Assembly: GCA_965225735.1 (NCBI GenBank)
Contig: CBDDBN010000029.1
Span: forward strand, 310,001 to 374,000
Direction of reading: 5' to 3'
Origin: Denitrobaculum sp965225735
GTDB lineage: Bacteria; Pseudomonadota; Alphaproteobacteria; Kiloniellales; Kiloniellaceae
Length of the DNA stretch: 64,000 nt
Part shown: one piece after another, positions 25,557 through 34,437 of the stretch
Layout: each line of letters starts with the position of its first letter
Numbering within the stretch: the first letter of the stretch is position 1
The notes under the pieces: model-generated
The model's input: only the letters and a program-made list of their open reading frames with translations
Databases searched by the model: none
What the model was told of the DNA's origin: nothing
Program-made: the position numbers and the translations under genes

Positions 25557-28088
25557 GTGATCAAAAGGTTAGGAGAACGCTCGCTGCATTTCCCAATCAC
25601 CTTCTTTGCAGCTTGCCTTGTTTGTAGTTCTGCGCACGCGAACATGCCATCCAGGCCAGGTTCCGACTCAATTTACGAGTATAAAGACTACGAGCGTCGA
25701 GTGAGGGCTGCTAGAAGTTATCTGCACAAGGCCCCAGGCGATTTCAAAAGCGCAAGACGTTATCTAGATTTGTCGTGGGATTTGATGAGCTATGGTAACA
25801 TCCAGGACGCACGAAAACTGGCCGACCTTGCGGTTCAAATTATTCCTCCAGATAGCAATAGAACGGCCCACTTGTATATTCGCGGCCTTTCGCTAATTGC
25901 GTGGAGCGAACTTGAAAGTGGAAGAGTAGAGGCGGCTCATCAAAGTTTCTCAAACTTGTTGAAGCGAAAGGACCTAAAGTACGTAAAACGATCCAAAGGC
26001 ATTATACAATCCATGAAGATTGGTTATGGTCGATCTTTGGAGACCAGAGGTGAGTTCGATGAAGCCCTCAGCGTTTATTCGGATTTACTGAATAGCGAGA
26101 GCCTCGATCCAGTTATGCACCTGGCTGTTCTCAACGGCACAGCTCGCAGCCTGATCGCTCTCAACAAACATAAACAAGCAAACGCTATTCTTTCACCATT
26201 CATTGATCTGATCATCAACACTCAGCAAGGTCGCATCTCCCCCGAAACCGTTAACGCCGCTTTGGTTGCGGCAGAATCCGATTTGGATAGTTCTAATAGT
26301 GGTCGATCACGAGAGCTCGCGACATATGGCGCCAGAATGGTTGAAAAGCTGTTTGGCAACCAACACCCCTTATTCCTTTACGCGGAATCTATTCAAATTC
26401 GATCACGCCTCCGCTCGCTTTCAAAAGCTGCCGATAAGCAGAGTCAGCTAGAAGATATGGCAAAGCGAGGAAAGGAACTCGTATACCGGCTAGTTGAATA
26501 CAATCGCTCGGCCTTCTCAAATTTGAATCGATTAAATGCAGGCCGTATAGATCTAAGTGTATTGGGAAGCCACCTATCTGTGGTCGCGAGTTTGTCATCC
26601 TTACGAGCCCTAAGCCGTGACGAAATCCAATCAACCATCGTAGCGATGCACACCCTTACCCAAAGCAATTTCAACAGAGTTGGCGAGCTCGTTGGGGTTC
26701 GGTTTGCAGAAAAAAACGACGCTTTGGCCAAACTCATTCGGCAGGAACAGGATGCAAGTCGAGAGTTTTACCAAGCATATTCAAACATAGGGCCGCGGCT
26801 TTCAACTGACTCCAATACCAATCAACTGGAGTGGAATAAGCTCGAGGAAATGCGAAACCGCGTGGTATCGCTCCAGAAGAAACTGAGCCTACAGCATCCA
26901 AACTACACATCTATAGTTCGCCCTGAGCCACCTAAATTTGATTTGCTTCAAGAGTCGTTACCCAAAAACTCCGCGACGCTTGTTTACACCTATGGCATCG
27001 ATTCTGTGTTCGGGCTCGTGATGAACTCAGACACAGCAAAGCTTATCGAACTAAAGGTAGCACCAACTCAGTTAGATTCTTTGATTGAGGCGGTTCGCCA
27101 TGAGATTCTCAACAAACGCGAAGACTTAAACCCGTCTCCATTCTATGAAGTTTATCGAGAGCTCTATCAACCTTTCGAGCCACATTTACGTGGCATAAAG
27201 ACAATATATGTTGTGAAAGATGGCGGCATTCACAGCCTCCCGTTTTCTGCAATGTTAACTCAAAAGCCAACTTCCAAGATTAATGAATCACCATGGAATT
27301 GGCTGATTAGGAACCATGAATTCCGAAACTTACCTACGCTCTCGACAATCACACAAAACACTCGGTCGATATCAAAAAGAGAGTTTTTAGGGATTGGAGC
27401 ACCAAATTTTGAGTCAGAATTGCCGAGCAGCGCAATGAAACCAGATAGTTCGTTAGGACTGACGACCAAGCGTCGTGATGCGGTAGTAAGATCAGCGAGC
27501 CTTGTCCCGCTTCCCGGCGCTCGAGACGAACTTGAACAAGCATTCCGACTTTTTCGTCCAGATAGAAGCACATTGTTGATGGGATCGAATGCAACAGAAA
27601 CGGCGTTTCGAAACGAAAAACTTGACGAGTATCAACTGCTTTTATTCTCGACACATGCTGTTATGCCTGGAGAGATACCGGAGATAGGTGAGCCATCTAT
27701 TATTTTGGAAAGACGCGAAACTTCTCATCCTGATGCTGATGGTATTTTGACTGCTTCCGAGCTTTTCGAGTTAGAGCTAAACGCAGACTGGCTGTTACTC
27801 TCTGCTTGCAACACTGGTAGTCCGTCGAAGCAATCAAGCAACGGTGTTGGGGCTTTAGCTAGAGGAGCAATATATGCGGGATCAAGAGGCTTACTAGCAA
27901 GCCACTGGCCTATCAACGACGAGTCCACTTCGCGACTTTTATCAGGAGCTTTGAAGGGCTATTCCAAATCAGGGAATCTATCTGCCGCCGTCCATATGCA
28001 GGCAATGCGGATGTCAGCAGGCGAACTTGGCGACAAGTATCAGCATCCACGATTGTGGGCGCCATTCTCCGTTTTCTCCTTGCACTAA
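25557..28088 (+). CDS. Secreted TPR-CHAT caspase-like protease
   Basis: An 843-residue protein starting with GTG at 25557. It has a signal peptide (ITFFAACLVCSSAHA), helical repeats of TPR character (about 60-300), and a C-terminal CHAT peptidase domain. The dyad is His700 in LLFSTHAVM and Cys751 in LLLSACNTG, followed by VGALARGAIYAGSRGLLASHWPIND, a hallmark of CHAT. CHAT proteases cut partner proteins on activation and in several bacteria cut gasdermins or regulators. Export to the periplasm is less usual. Neighbours are a lipoprotein, a CHASE2 sensor and a FecR-like protein, all envelope proteins. No gasdermin adjoins it. Confidence 0.9.
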   Translation: MIKRLGERSLHFPITFFAACLVCSSAHANMPSRPGSDSIYEYKDYERRVRAARSYLHKAPGDFKSARRYLDLSWDLMSYGNIQDARKLADLAVQIIPPDSNRTAHLYIRGLSLIAWSELESGRVEAAHQSFSNLLKRKDLKYVKRSKGIIQSMKIGYGRSLETRGEFDEALSVYSDLLNSESLDPVMHLAVLNGTARSLIALNKHKQANAILSPFIDLIINTQQGRISPETVNAALVAAESDLDSSNSGRSRELATYGARMVEKLFGNQHPLFLYAESIQIRSRLRSLSKAADKQSQLEDMAKRGKELVYRLVEYNRSAFSNLNRLNAGRIDLSVLGSHLSVVASLSSLRALSRDEIQSTIVAMHTLTQSNFNRVGELVGVRFAEKNDALAKLIRQEQDASREFYQAYSNIGPRLSTDSNTNQLEWNKLEEMRNRVVSLQKKLSLQHPNYTSIVRPEPPKFDLLQESLPKNSATLVYTYGIDSVFGLVMNSDTAKLIELKVAPTQLDSLIEAVRHEILNKREDLNPSPFYEVYRELYQPFEPHLRGIKTIYVVKDGGIHSLPFSAMLTQKPTSKINESPWNWLIRNHEFRNLPTLSTITQNTRSISKREFLGIGAPNFESELPSSAMKPDSSLGLTTKRRDAVVRSASLVPLPGARDELEQAFRLFRPDRSTLLMGSNATETAFRNEKLDEYQLLLFSTHAVMPGEIPEIGEPSIILERRETSHPDADGILTASELFELELNADWLLLSACNTGSPSKQSSNGVGALARGAIYAGSRGLLASHWPINDESTSRLLSGALKGYSKSGNLSAAVHMQAMRMSAGELGDKYQHPRLWAPFSVFSLH

Positions 28089-28112
28089 GTCTTCAATGTT
28101 GAAGGCTCTAAC

Positions 28113-29987
28113 ATGAAAAAAACTTTCAAAAAATATTCTAAAAGTATTTTATCTAACAAAAACCTCCGCGCCTCTTTTAAAAGGCATTACCTGAAAATAA
28201 TAGCTTTTACACTCCCACTCATCTCTACTCTTTTCTTCTACGGCTATCAGAACCCGGTCGACGATTTAGCTCAAGCTTTTGCAAACAAGTTCGCAGCGTC
28301 AGAAACATCAACTAGGACTCCTCCCATAGCGATTTTGACAATTAACGACAGCTCTGGCGTGGAGCAGGTTAGCGAGTGGGGGTACCGAAATTTCTTAGCT
28401 TGCATGGCCAATATTGCAGCGAACTCCGGCGCTAAATCAGTTGGTCTGGACCTCAGGTTTGATCGCCATTTGGGTATCAAAAACAATGAAGATAAAAAAC
28501 GAGCAGAAAATACAAAACGTTTGCTGAATGATGATCGTATCATACTCTCAAGCTCTCTTCGGCAATCGCTAGTAAATGTGACCCCGTATGAACGCGCCCC
28601 TGGTGGTCAGGTTCGCCCGTCAAGCACACTTCAATGGGGCATTTCTGATTACGAAACACTGCCGGGTGAGCCGGCAAGAACACTTACACCGGTGTTTAAG
28701 GTTACAAGCCGAGATAATCTTGAGAGTCTAGTCCCTTCATTTAGCTCGTTAATCTGGAGCAAGGGTTCAAAAAATGTTTCCAGGGCTGAGCTGTTCGACA
28801 CTGAACGTACTTGTTTAGATTCCTGTGTACGAGGCGCAGACTATGATGTGTTTTCCAAAACACTAGGTATCGATAGTGCTTTACTAAGAGGAGATGGCAG
28901 AATTCGACTACGTTTTCCATCAGCGAAAACCGTATTTAGCGTCACATCAATTGATCATCAGTTTTCAATCTTCAGAGACTCTGGGTGCGAACAAGCCAGA
29001 TTTTTGTTACCTAGTGTAGAAGATAAATTCGTATTAATCGGTGAGTCTTTTATTGAAACAGACGGAAAGTTGGATAACCCTCTCAGCTTTAATTTTCACC
29101 CACTCCCTTTTCAGATGCTGAGCAGTACAGACACAGCTACTTGGCCATCCTCATATTTTCATGCTTTTAGTATTTGGAATCACATTCATTCATTCCCCCT
29201 TGCTACCCAAAATGTATCAGCAATAATTTCAGTCTCCTTATTTTATGTAATATCTCTATTTGTATTTTTCAGAGTCATAATTTTCTTAAAAAACAAACAA
29301 AAATACGCCAATATATTAAATTACACGTCAACACTTACTGTAGTATTTTTTTTGATATTCTTATTAATTGCATTTTTTCTAGACTCATACTTAATATCAC
29401 GCACCAACACGAGCATTCAAAGCTCTCAGTTTATCATATTTTTGCCAATCGTTTTCGCATGTTGTTTGCCTATGGTTTTTCTTTTAGCCTCACGGCAGCG
29501 GTCACCTTCATATATCTCACTTTCCACCCATCTTATTTATCCGGAAGATCAAGAAAGCCTCGAAAACCTTCATCTTTGTATCGGAGAAAAACTAAACGCG
29601 TTTGTCGTTAAGTTCCCGTTCCGCATAAACCAAGCGCAAAACTACGAAGAAATTCAGGGTATTTTAGCTCGTGGCCCGAGTTTGATCAGACAACACGACT
29701 CTATTTCGCAGTCCGAGATACTCTCAAAAATCAAATCTCGGCTCGGAAACAAAATCTACATATCAAACACTACTGAGCACGGTTTATACTTGTTCGTACT
29801 GATCGATTTCGCCGATGCTGAACTTGTGGAAGAGGCAGAGGTTTTGCTGAGTGAGTTCAAAGCCAGCGTCAATTCACACCCGCAACTTCTCAGCCATTTC
29901 AAAAACGTCGAGCTATCTAAATCGCATATAATTGTGATGCTTGACGAAGAGAACTCACAAATAAACTTCGTAAATTTACCAAGATAA
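28113..29987 (+). CDS. CHASE2-domain membrane sensor
   Basis: A 624-residue protein. One transmembrane segment (about 29-46) leads into a periplasmic CHASE2 domain: PIAILTINDSSGVEQVSEWGYRNFLACMANI, GAKSVGLDLRFDR, and the closing strand EDKFVLIGESF. Three hydrophobic helices follow (about 365-460), then a cytoplasmic C-terminal domain of about 160 residues. CHASE2 proteins normally end in a kinase, cyclase or GGDEF domain; I cannot place this end in any of them, and LLSEFKASVNSH is only faintly ACT-like. It probably receives an envelope signal related to the CHAT protease encoded just upstream. Confidence 0.8.
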   Translation: MKKTFKKYSKSILSNKNLRASFKRHYLKIIAFTLPLISTLFFYGYQNPVDDLAQAFANKFAASETSTRTPPIAILTINDSSGVEQVSEWGYRNFLACMANIAANSGAKSVGLDLRFDRHLGIKNNEDKKRAENTKRLLNDDRIILSSSLRQSLVNVTPYERAPGGQVRPSSTLQWGISDYETLPGEPARTLTPVFKVTSRDNLESLVPSFSSLIWSKGSKNVSRAELFDTERTCLDSCVRGADYDVFSKTLGIDSALLRGDGRIRLRFPSAKTVFSVTSIDHQFSIFRDSGCEQARFLLPSVEDKFVLIGESFIETDGKLDNPLSFNFHPLPFQMLSSTDTATWPSSYFHAFSIWNHIHSFPLATQNVSAIISVSLFYVISLFVFFRVIIFLKNKQKYANILNYTSTLTVVFFLIFLLIAFFLDSYLISRTNTSIQSSQFIIFLPIVFACCLPMVFLLASRQRSPSYISLSTHLIYPEDQESLENLHLCIGEKLNAFVVKFPFRINQAQNYEEIQGILARGPSLIRQHDSISQSEILSKIKSRLGNKIYISNTTEHGLYLFVLIDFADAELVEEAEVLLSEFKASVNSHPQLLSHFKNVELSKSHIIVMLDEENSQINFVNLPR

Positions 29988-30004
29988 AGGATCACAAAAT
30001 TAAA

Positions 30005-30883
30005 ATGCTCAAGTCACTTTGCAATTCAATATTTTTCAAATTTTTCTGCGCCTCCTTAGTCATTTTGCACACTGTGCTTTTTTGTAATTTCGCAATAGCG
30101 CAAAATTTTGTCGGGAAGATTGATAACGTAAAGGGCGATGTCATTATAGAGAGAGATGGACAGAAAGTTAGGGCAATCACGAAAGGGAACTTAGTTAACG
30201 GTGATACCATTTTGCTACCCTCAGGTAGCTTCATAGAGATCTTTTATCACGACGGTGAAATCCCGAAGTTGGCCGTATTTGCAGGGCCGGACGAAATTCA
30301 AATTTGGGGTCGCGAAGGCTCCGAGATCATTAACACGATATGGAACGCCAATAAATCTGGAGCAGAAAGGAACACTTCAGAAGATTTGAATGCCATCTTT
30401 CACCCAAGCTACAGTGCTTTTATGCGACATTCGTTTTCCCTAATCTGGCCTCGAACAGAAGAAAGAAACCTGAAAACCTTTGCGCTAAAGCCCAATAACT
30501 CCTCACACATTTACTGGGCCTTGCGTAACAACGAGGTCAAAATCGAAAATCATTCAGGAACGTTTGACCTGGTTCATTGGAAGGCCACTTTTTCGGACGG
30601 CGCAACACAGTATGGATCGTTTAGGGTTTTAAACTCTGACGAGGCGAACGATTGCAGACGCCAGATTGCGCAATATCATAACGAAGACGATTCTCATGTC
30701 AGTGCTCTAAACCAAACTGAGGTACTGCTTCAATGCGAACTCTATGTTGACGCGATAAAGTTCGTAGCCCAACACCACACTGCAAACGCAGGCTTACTCA
30801 CCAGAGAAGAAGAAAGGGTTTTAACTCTGCTTAAAAAGGGTCTGCTAATGAGAATTTCTAGATGGCCAACAAACTGGAATTAA
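30005..30883 (+). CDS. Exported FecR-like protein
   Basis: A 292-residue protein. A signal peptide or anchor (about 12-33, FCASLVILHTVLFCNFAIAQ) precedes a FecR-like beta domain: GKIDNVKGDVIIERDGQKVRAI, then GNLVNGDTILLPSGSFIEIFY (about 37-85). The middle has a second beta-rich part (HIYWALRNNEVKIENHSGTFDLVHWKATF), and the C-terminus is helical with paired Cys. It is 17 bp after the CHASE2 gene, last in the cassette. FecR domains with CHASE2 proteins occur together in other bacteria; a signal-binding role beside CHASE2 is an inference. Confidence 0.75.
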   Translation: MLKSLCNSIFFKFFCASLVILHTVLFCNFAIAQNFVGKIDNVKGDVIIERDGQKVRAITKGNLVNGDTILLPSGSFIEIFYHDGEIPKLAVFAGPDEIQIWGREGSEIINTIWNANKSGAERNTSEDLNAIFHPSYSAFMRHSFSLIWPRTEERNLKTFALKPNNSSHIYWALRNNEVKIENHSGTFDLVHWKATFSDGATQYGSFRVLNSDEANDCRRQIAQYHNEDDSHVSALNQTEVLLQCELYVDAIKFVAQHHTANAGLLTREEERVLTLLKKGLLMRISRWPTNWN

Positions 30884-31219
30884 CGTTCAAGTAATCGAGG
30901 TACTGCATCTAGTGTCACTGTTTGTTAGGCGCAGTAGTTGACCCGCCACAAGCCAATTAAGAGTTGGAGCACACACCAAGCTGCCGCAGCAATCCAACGG
31001 CTCCACCAACTCCAGAGCATGTCTTTCTAGTGATCGGCAGTCTGGATTGTTTGGCGTTTGGTAGGAATACGCCACGCTTGACCTCTTGCATCACACTGAA
31101 AAAAGTATCCGCATCGAGCGCATCCTGCATGGTGCACGCGACATTCAAAAACTGCTTTTAGCCAAAAAAAACGAGGGAGCCAAAGCCCCCTCGCCTAAAG
31201 CCCAGAGAAGTGTTGCGCC
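30884..31219. other. Intergenic region with possible small ORF
   Basis: Between the FecR-like gene and the convergent lipoprotein gene. A minus-strand frame at 30957-31148 (63 codons, MNVACTMQDALDADTFFSV...) has protein-like composition but no recognised family; it may be a relic. The terminator at 31163-31193 belongs to the lipoprotein gene. Confidence 0.35.
31163..31193 (-). terminator. Rho-independent terminator of the small lipoprotein gene
   Basis: On the minus strand: CGAGGGGGC, loop TTTG, GCTCCCTCG (one mismatch at most), then eight T. It lies 27 bp after the lipoprotein gene stop. Confidence 0.88.
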
Positions 31220-31633
31220 TCAACCCACCGGCTGACAGTCGCTCGGGCTTCTTGAGCCCGTGGTGCGGAAGGCGCCGCTGCCCAGATCAAAAAACTGACG
31301 CTCCTTACCGTCCCTTTTCATGCGGACGGTTTCGCCCGATACCAGGTACGTTTCGGCATTGCTTTTGCCAGTCTTCCCGTTTGTGTAGGTGAACGAGATG
31401 GCGTCGCCGGCCGTATCGGCAAACGTCAGCCGGTACGCAAAACCTTTTGCCGTCTCGCACGCGAAGGTGCGGTCTTTCAGCGTGGTCCGTAACGCGGCAA
31501 TGGTGAACTCAGCAGGTGTTGAAGCTGCAATTTTCTCTGGTGCAGCGCCCGTTGAACCAGTCGTTTGACAAGCCGCCAGGGCAACAAAAGACAGCAGCGC
31601 AGCAGGCGCAAAAATTGTCGGACGGATGTGCAT
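31220..31633 (-). CDS. Small lipoprotein
   Basis: A 137-residue protein from the ATG at 31633, 8 bp after CAGGAG. Lipoprotein signal MHIRPTIFAPAALLSFVALAAC with lipid Cys22. The mature part has a single compact domain (LKDRTFACETAKGFAYRLTFADTAGDAISFTYTNG...GETVRMKRDGKERQFFDLGSGAFRTTG) with beta-strand character and Cys at about 75 and 132. Family not recognised. It has its own terminator, so it is a single-gene unit. Confidence 0.7.
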   Translation of the reverse strand: MHIRPTIFAPAALLSFVALAACQTTGSTGAAPEKIAASTPAEFTIAALRTTLKDRTFACETAKGFAYRLTFADTAGDAISFTYTNGKTGKSNAETYLVSGETVRMKRDGKERQFFDLGSGAFRTTGSRSPSDCQPVG

Positions 31634-31757
31634 ATTCTTTCTCCTGAAAAGTGACGTGAGAAACAATTCCCCCGCAATTCTCGCTCGACTACTCGGCAAC
31701 AATTTCCACCGAGTACATTGAAATATTTTGAGAATTTTTTGGGAGTTTTACATCAGG

Positions 31758-31775
31758 CAAAAGGGTTCCCTTTTG
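31758..31775. promoter_or_regulatory. Palindrome 1 upstream of the resolvase
   Basis: CAAAAGGGTTCCCTTTTG is an 18-bp near-perfect palindrome just before a TATACAAT box. With its near copy at 31874 it is a likely binding site of the resolvase or the XRE protein. Confidence 0.7.
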
Positions 31776-31873
31776 CGGTATACAATGTGTCATGCCGTCC
31801 TTACTGCACGCGCCCATAATACTGAGAAAGATATTCTTGTGTTAGGGAAAAAAGGAGGCAAAACACGACATGG

Positions 31874-31891
31874 AAAAAGGGAACCCTTTTG
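31874..31891. promoter_or_regulatory. Palindrome 2 upstream of the resolvase
   Basis: AAAAAGGGAACCCTTTTG contains the 16-bp palindrome AAAAGGGAACCCTTTT, the centre (AA) swapped against TT in palindrome 1, 116 bp away. The spacing suits a looped operator or subsites of a res site. Confidence 0.7.
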
Positions 31892-31959
31892 CAACATCAA
31901 AAAGCCTGTCTGGCGGCGATTATTTGTGCGCCAGAGCAAAGTTTAAGGGACATGATACT

Positions 31960-32532
31960 GTGCCGCGCCGTTATGGATACGTCCGGGTTTCGCTAGATGA
32001 ACAACGCCCTGATCGCCAAATTGACGGGTTGGAGGAAGTTTGCGACGAACTTCATATTGAGTATGTGTCGGCACGGAGCAAACAACGCCCCACATACGAT
32101 GGTGTTATCGCCAAACTTCAGACAGGGGATGTGTTTGTGGTGTGGGATTTGGACCGTGCGTTTCGCTCGACCATTGATGCCATTATTGAAGCCAATAAAC
32201 TGAGGAACCGAGGCGTTGATTTTCAGATTGTCACCATGAACATCGATACGACAACGCCGGCGGGGCAGTTCGTATACACCGTACTGGCCGCCCTGGCGGA
32301 GTTTGAGCGCGCCAACCTGATAAAGCGAACGAAAGAAGGCATGCAGGCCGCAAAAAGGCGCGGCAAACACATCGGGCGGCGCCACGCACTGACGGATGCG
32401 CAAATTGTGAGCGCGCAGGCGCGATTGAAGGAAGGCCGGGCGACGCATAAGGACGTGGCCAGAGACCTTGATGTTCATCCCGATACCCTGCGCCGGGCGC
32501 TTGAGCGATACGAGGCGCAGCGCCATGAGTAA
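31960..32532 (+). CDS. Serine resolvase/invertase
   Basis: A 190-residue protein from the GTG at 31960, 9 bp after AAGGGA; an ATG at 31870 would add 30 residues of non-homologous sequence. The N-terminal catalytic domain has the nucleophile Ser11 in YGYVRVSLDEQRPDRQI, then LQTGDVFVVWDLDRAFRS, and a long E-helix (AGQFVYTVLAALAEFERANLIKRTKEGM). A C-terminal HTH (THKDVARDLDVHPDTLRRAL) binds DNA. It probably resolves or inverts DNA at the nearby palindromes. The XRE gene overlaps its end by 8 bp. Confidence 0.9.
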   Translation: MPRRYGYVRVSLDEQRPDRQIDGLEEVCDELHIEYVSARSKQRPTYDGVIAKLQTGDVFVVWDLDRAFRSTIDAIIEANKLRNRGVDFQIVTMNIDTTTPAGQFVYTVLAALAEFERANLIKRTKEGMQAAKRRGKHIGRRHALTDAQIVSAQARLKEGRATHKDVARDLDVHPDTLRRALERYEAQRHE

Positions 32533-32764
32533 GCAGAATATAAAGGACTTGAACCGTCAGATTGGCCGCCGCCTGAAAGAGCACCGAAAAGCCGCCAAAA
32601 TGACCCAAAGCGCCCTGGCAAAGCCCCTTGGCATCACATACCAGCAGCTCCAGAAATACGAAACCGGGCAAGATCGAATTTCAGCTGCGCGGCTGGCTGT
32701 TGTGGCTGTTGTTTTGGGTGTGCCTGTGGGGGCTTTTTTTGGTGAGGGTGCAGAAGCCGATTAG
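32525..32764 (+). CDS. XRE-family transcriptional regulator
   Basis: A 79-residue Cro/CI-type HTH protein: IGRRLKEHRKAAKMTQSALAKPLGITYQQLQKYETGQDRISAARL, then an Ala/Val-rich tail. ATG at 32525 lies inside the end of the resolvase gene, so translation is coupled. Its stop overlaps the convergent integrase stop. A likely repressor of the resolvase promoter, binding the AAAAGGG palindromes; this is an inference. Confidence 0.88.
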   Translation: MSKQNIKDLNRQIGRRLKEHRKAAKMTQSALAKPLGITYQQLQKYETGQDRISAARLAVVAVVLGVPVGAFFGEGAEAD

Positions 32765-34077
32765 GACCGCCTCACCTTCCTTGCTTCCTTGGCAGAAATC
32801 ACCTCATCAGCTTCATTGTCGTTGTCACTAGACAAGCTCTCGATCATCTCTCTGCTTAGGAAGGCGGCATTCATATCCCGCACCTTGTTCCGAGTGTGAG
32901 CCGGTGCCAGATGCATGTAGCGTTCGGCAATCTCAGAACTACTTTGATTGAGAACTTCAGCAACTTCTTTTGGAGAGCATCCACGCATCGCGAGGTAGCT
33001 ACCTGTTGTGTGCCTGATGTCATGTTGGCGAAAGTTCGTGATGTTCGCATCCTTCAGGGCGCGCTTGAAGCGATTCCGAAAATTCAAGGGCGCCATGCCA
33101 TCCTTGCGCGGGAAAACATAATCGGTGTCCAGCCGGCGGGTGCGCTGCATGTCTTTCAGAATATCCAGCGCCGCGCCCTCAAGGGGAACGGATAGTGGTC
33201 TGCCATTCTTGGTTTGAAGTAACACAAATTGCTCCCCCATCAAGTCAACTTGTGACCACTTTAGAAAGCGTGCTTCGCTCGGCCGAACGCCGGTTGCCAG
33301 TCGCAGCCAGACCAGGTTAAACAGCCATTCGGGATGATAGCTGTAAATGTGTTCCTGGTTTCGGCACGCTTCTAAAAATCGTGGAAGCTCAAACGCATTG
33401 TTTGGAACCGATTTTTTTTCTTCGTCTGTGAGCTGCCCCCAGGTTCGCGGCCTGTCTTCTCCAGGAAAATGGTAAACGTCTGGAGAGAGATACCGGTCGC
33501 GTTGATCAGTGACCTTCGGTTTTTCTACATCGTGAACCGGGTTATATGCAGCCCATCTTTTTTTCACCGCGTAGCGAAAGATCAAAGATAGAGTACCTAT
33601 GTAGTACTTGATCGTGCGAGCAGATCGGACCCGTGTTGATCCGTCTGGATTTTTGACCATGCTCGCTATCGGTTTCCCATTGATGTCCTTGTTGGCACAC
33701 GGTTCTGACTTTAAAGCTTCTACAGCATCATCGATAACGCCAGGCGTAAGGTGAGAAAGTCTCTTATGCCCCAGCTTGTTCTTCCACCACTGAAAGTGAA
33801 GACTGATCGTTGGGTAATCCTTTCTGTGAGCGACCACCTGCCTCTCGACAAACTGATCAATGACATAACCGAGCGTCAATGTAGCTGCTAACAACTGCTC
33901 ATCGGCTTGCCCCAGCTGCTTCATACGGCGCAGTTCTGCCTCCCTGGACTCTGCCCAGGCCTTGGCATCGTCTTTGCTGTCAAACGTTATATTTTCAGTG
34001 GGAAACGGTGCAACGCGAACTCGCGCTCGAAATCTTTTCTTTCCGTTCTTATCGTATCTGGTCTCATAATCTGGCAT
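32761..34077 (-). CDS. Tyrosine recombinase/integrase
   Basis: A 438-residue phage-type integrase. The N-terminal arm-binding part is DYETRYDKNGKKRFRARVRVAPF, then a SAM-like core domain. Catalytic residues: Arg in ATGVRPSEARFLKW, Lys in QTKNGRPLSVPL, the HxxR box in QHDIRHTTGSYLA, and Tyr in SEIAERYMHLAP. ATG at 34077 follows GGAGAG. TGGGACA repeats and a half tRNA lie directly upstream, as expected for its attachment site. Confidence 0.92.
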   Translation of the reverse strand: MPDYETRYDKNGKKRFRARVRVAPFPTENITFDSKDDAKAWAESREAELRRMKQLGQADEQLLAATLTLGYVIDQFVERQVVAHRKDYPTISLHFQWWKNKLGHKRLSHLTPGVIDDAVEALKSEPCANKDINGKPIASMVKNPDGSTRVRSARTIKYYIGTLSLIFRYAVKKRWAAYNPVHDVEKPKVTDQRDRYLSPDVYHFPGEDRPRTWGQLTDEEKKSVPNNAFELPRFLEACRNQEHIYSYHPEWLFNLVWLRLATGVRPSEARFLKWSQVDLMGEQFVLLQTKNGRPLSVPLEGAALDILKDMQRTRRLDTDYVFPRKDGMAPLNFRNRFKRALKDANITNFRQHDIRHTTGSYLAMRGCSPKEVAEVLNQSSSEIAERYMHLAPAHTRNKVRDMNAAFLSREMIESLSSDNDNEADEVISAKEARKVRRS

Positions 34078-34160
34078 CTCATTTAACTCTCCATTTTAAA
34101 TAACACTCTCTCACAAGCCTTATGGCGCCTCGTATCGGCACTTATCTTGTAATTATTTCT

Positions 34161-34437
34161 TGGGACAGAATTGGGACACTGGAAAAGAAACACACTTATT
34201 TTGTATACAGCTCACTTATCAAAAAATGGCTGTTTTCCAGGGTTCCATAAAGATGTCAGTTTTCTGGGACAGACGGTAAACCGCGGTTTATAAGGTCTTT
34301 TCTTAGCCACAAGCTGATGCTCTACCAACTGAGCTACGACCGCCATATAAAATTTACATCTTTGAAATCAACAATTTACGCAGTTTAAACATCACATAAA
34401 TTCTTAACACCAAAATCTTTGGGACAAATTTAGGACA
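34161..34437. repeat. TGGGACA heptamer repeats (candidate integrase arm sites)
   Basis: TGGGACA occurs at 34161-34167, 34172-34178, 34265-34271 and 34420-34426, with TAGGACA at 34431-34437, all in the same direction and on both sides of the half tRNA. Such heptamers near a tyrosine integrase are typical arm-type binding sites. Confidence 0.65.
34306..34344 (-). tRNA. 5' half of a tRNA gene (att remnant)
   Basis: On the minus strand the sequence begins GGCGGTCGTAGCTCAG and contains the whole D-arm and the 5' side of the anticodon stem, TCAGC. Homology to tRNA stops in the anticodon loop. The loop as it stands would read GTG (His), but the 3' stem is not complementary, so the identity (His or Gly) is open. 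It is not a working gene. It marks a recombination junction next to the integrase. Confidence 0.75.

Larger units (their letters stand above)
31634..31959. other. Control region upstream of the resolvase
   Basis: Holds the two palindromes listed separately, a TATACAAT -10-like box at about 31779-31786, and the divergent lipoprotein promoter. The plus-strand frame could start at an ATG at 31870, but it would read through the second palindrome; I treat it as leader. Confidence 0.5.

Noticed and set aside
31870..31959. ATG at 31870 as resolvase start
   Set aside because: It would translate the regulatory palindrome and add 30 residues before the usual resolvase N-terminus; the GTG at 31960 has a better ribosome site.
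34306..34344. Functional tRNA-His
   Set aside because: Only the 5' half is present; no 3' anticodon stem, T-arm or acceptor end follows.
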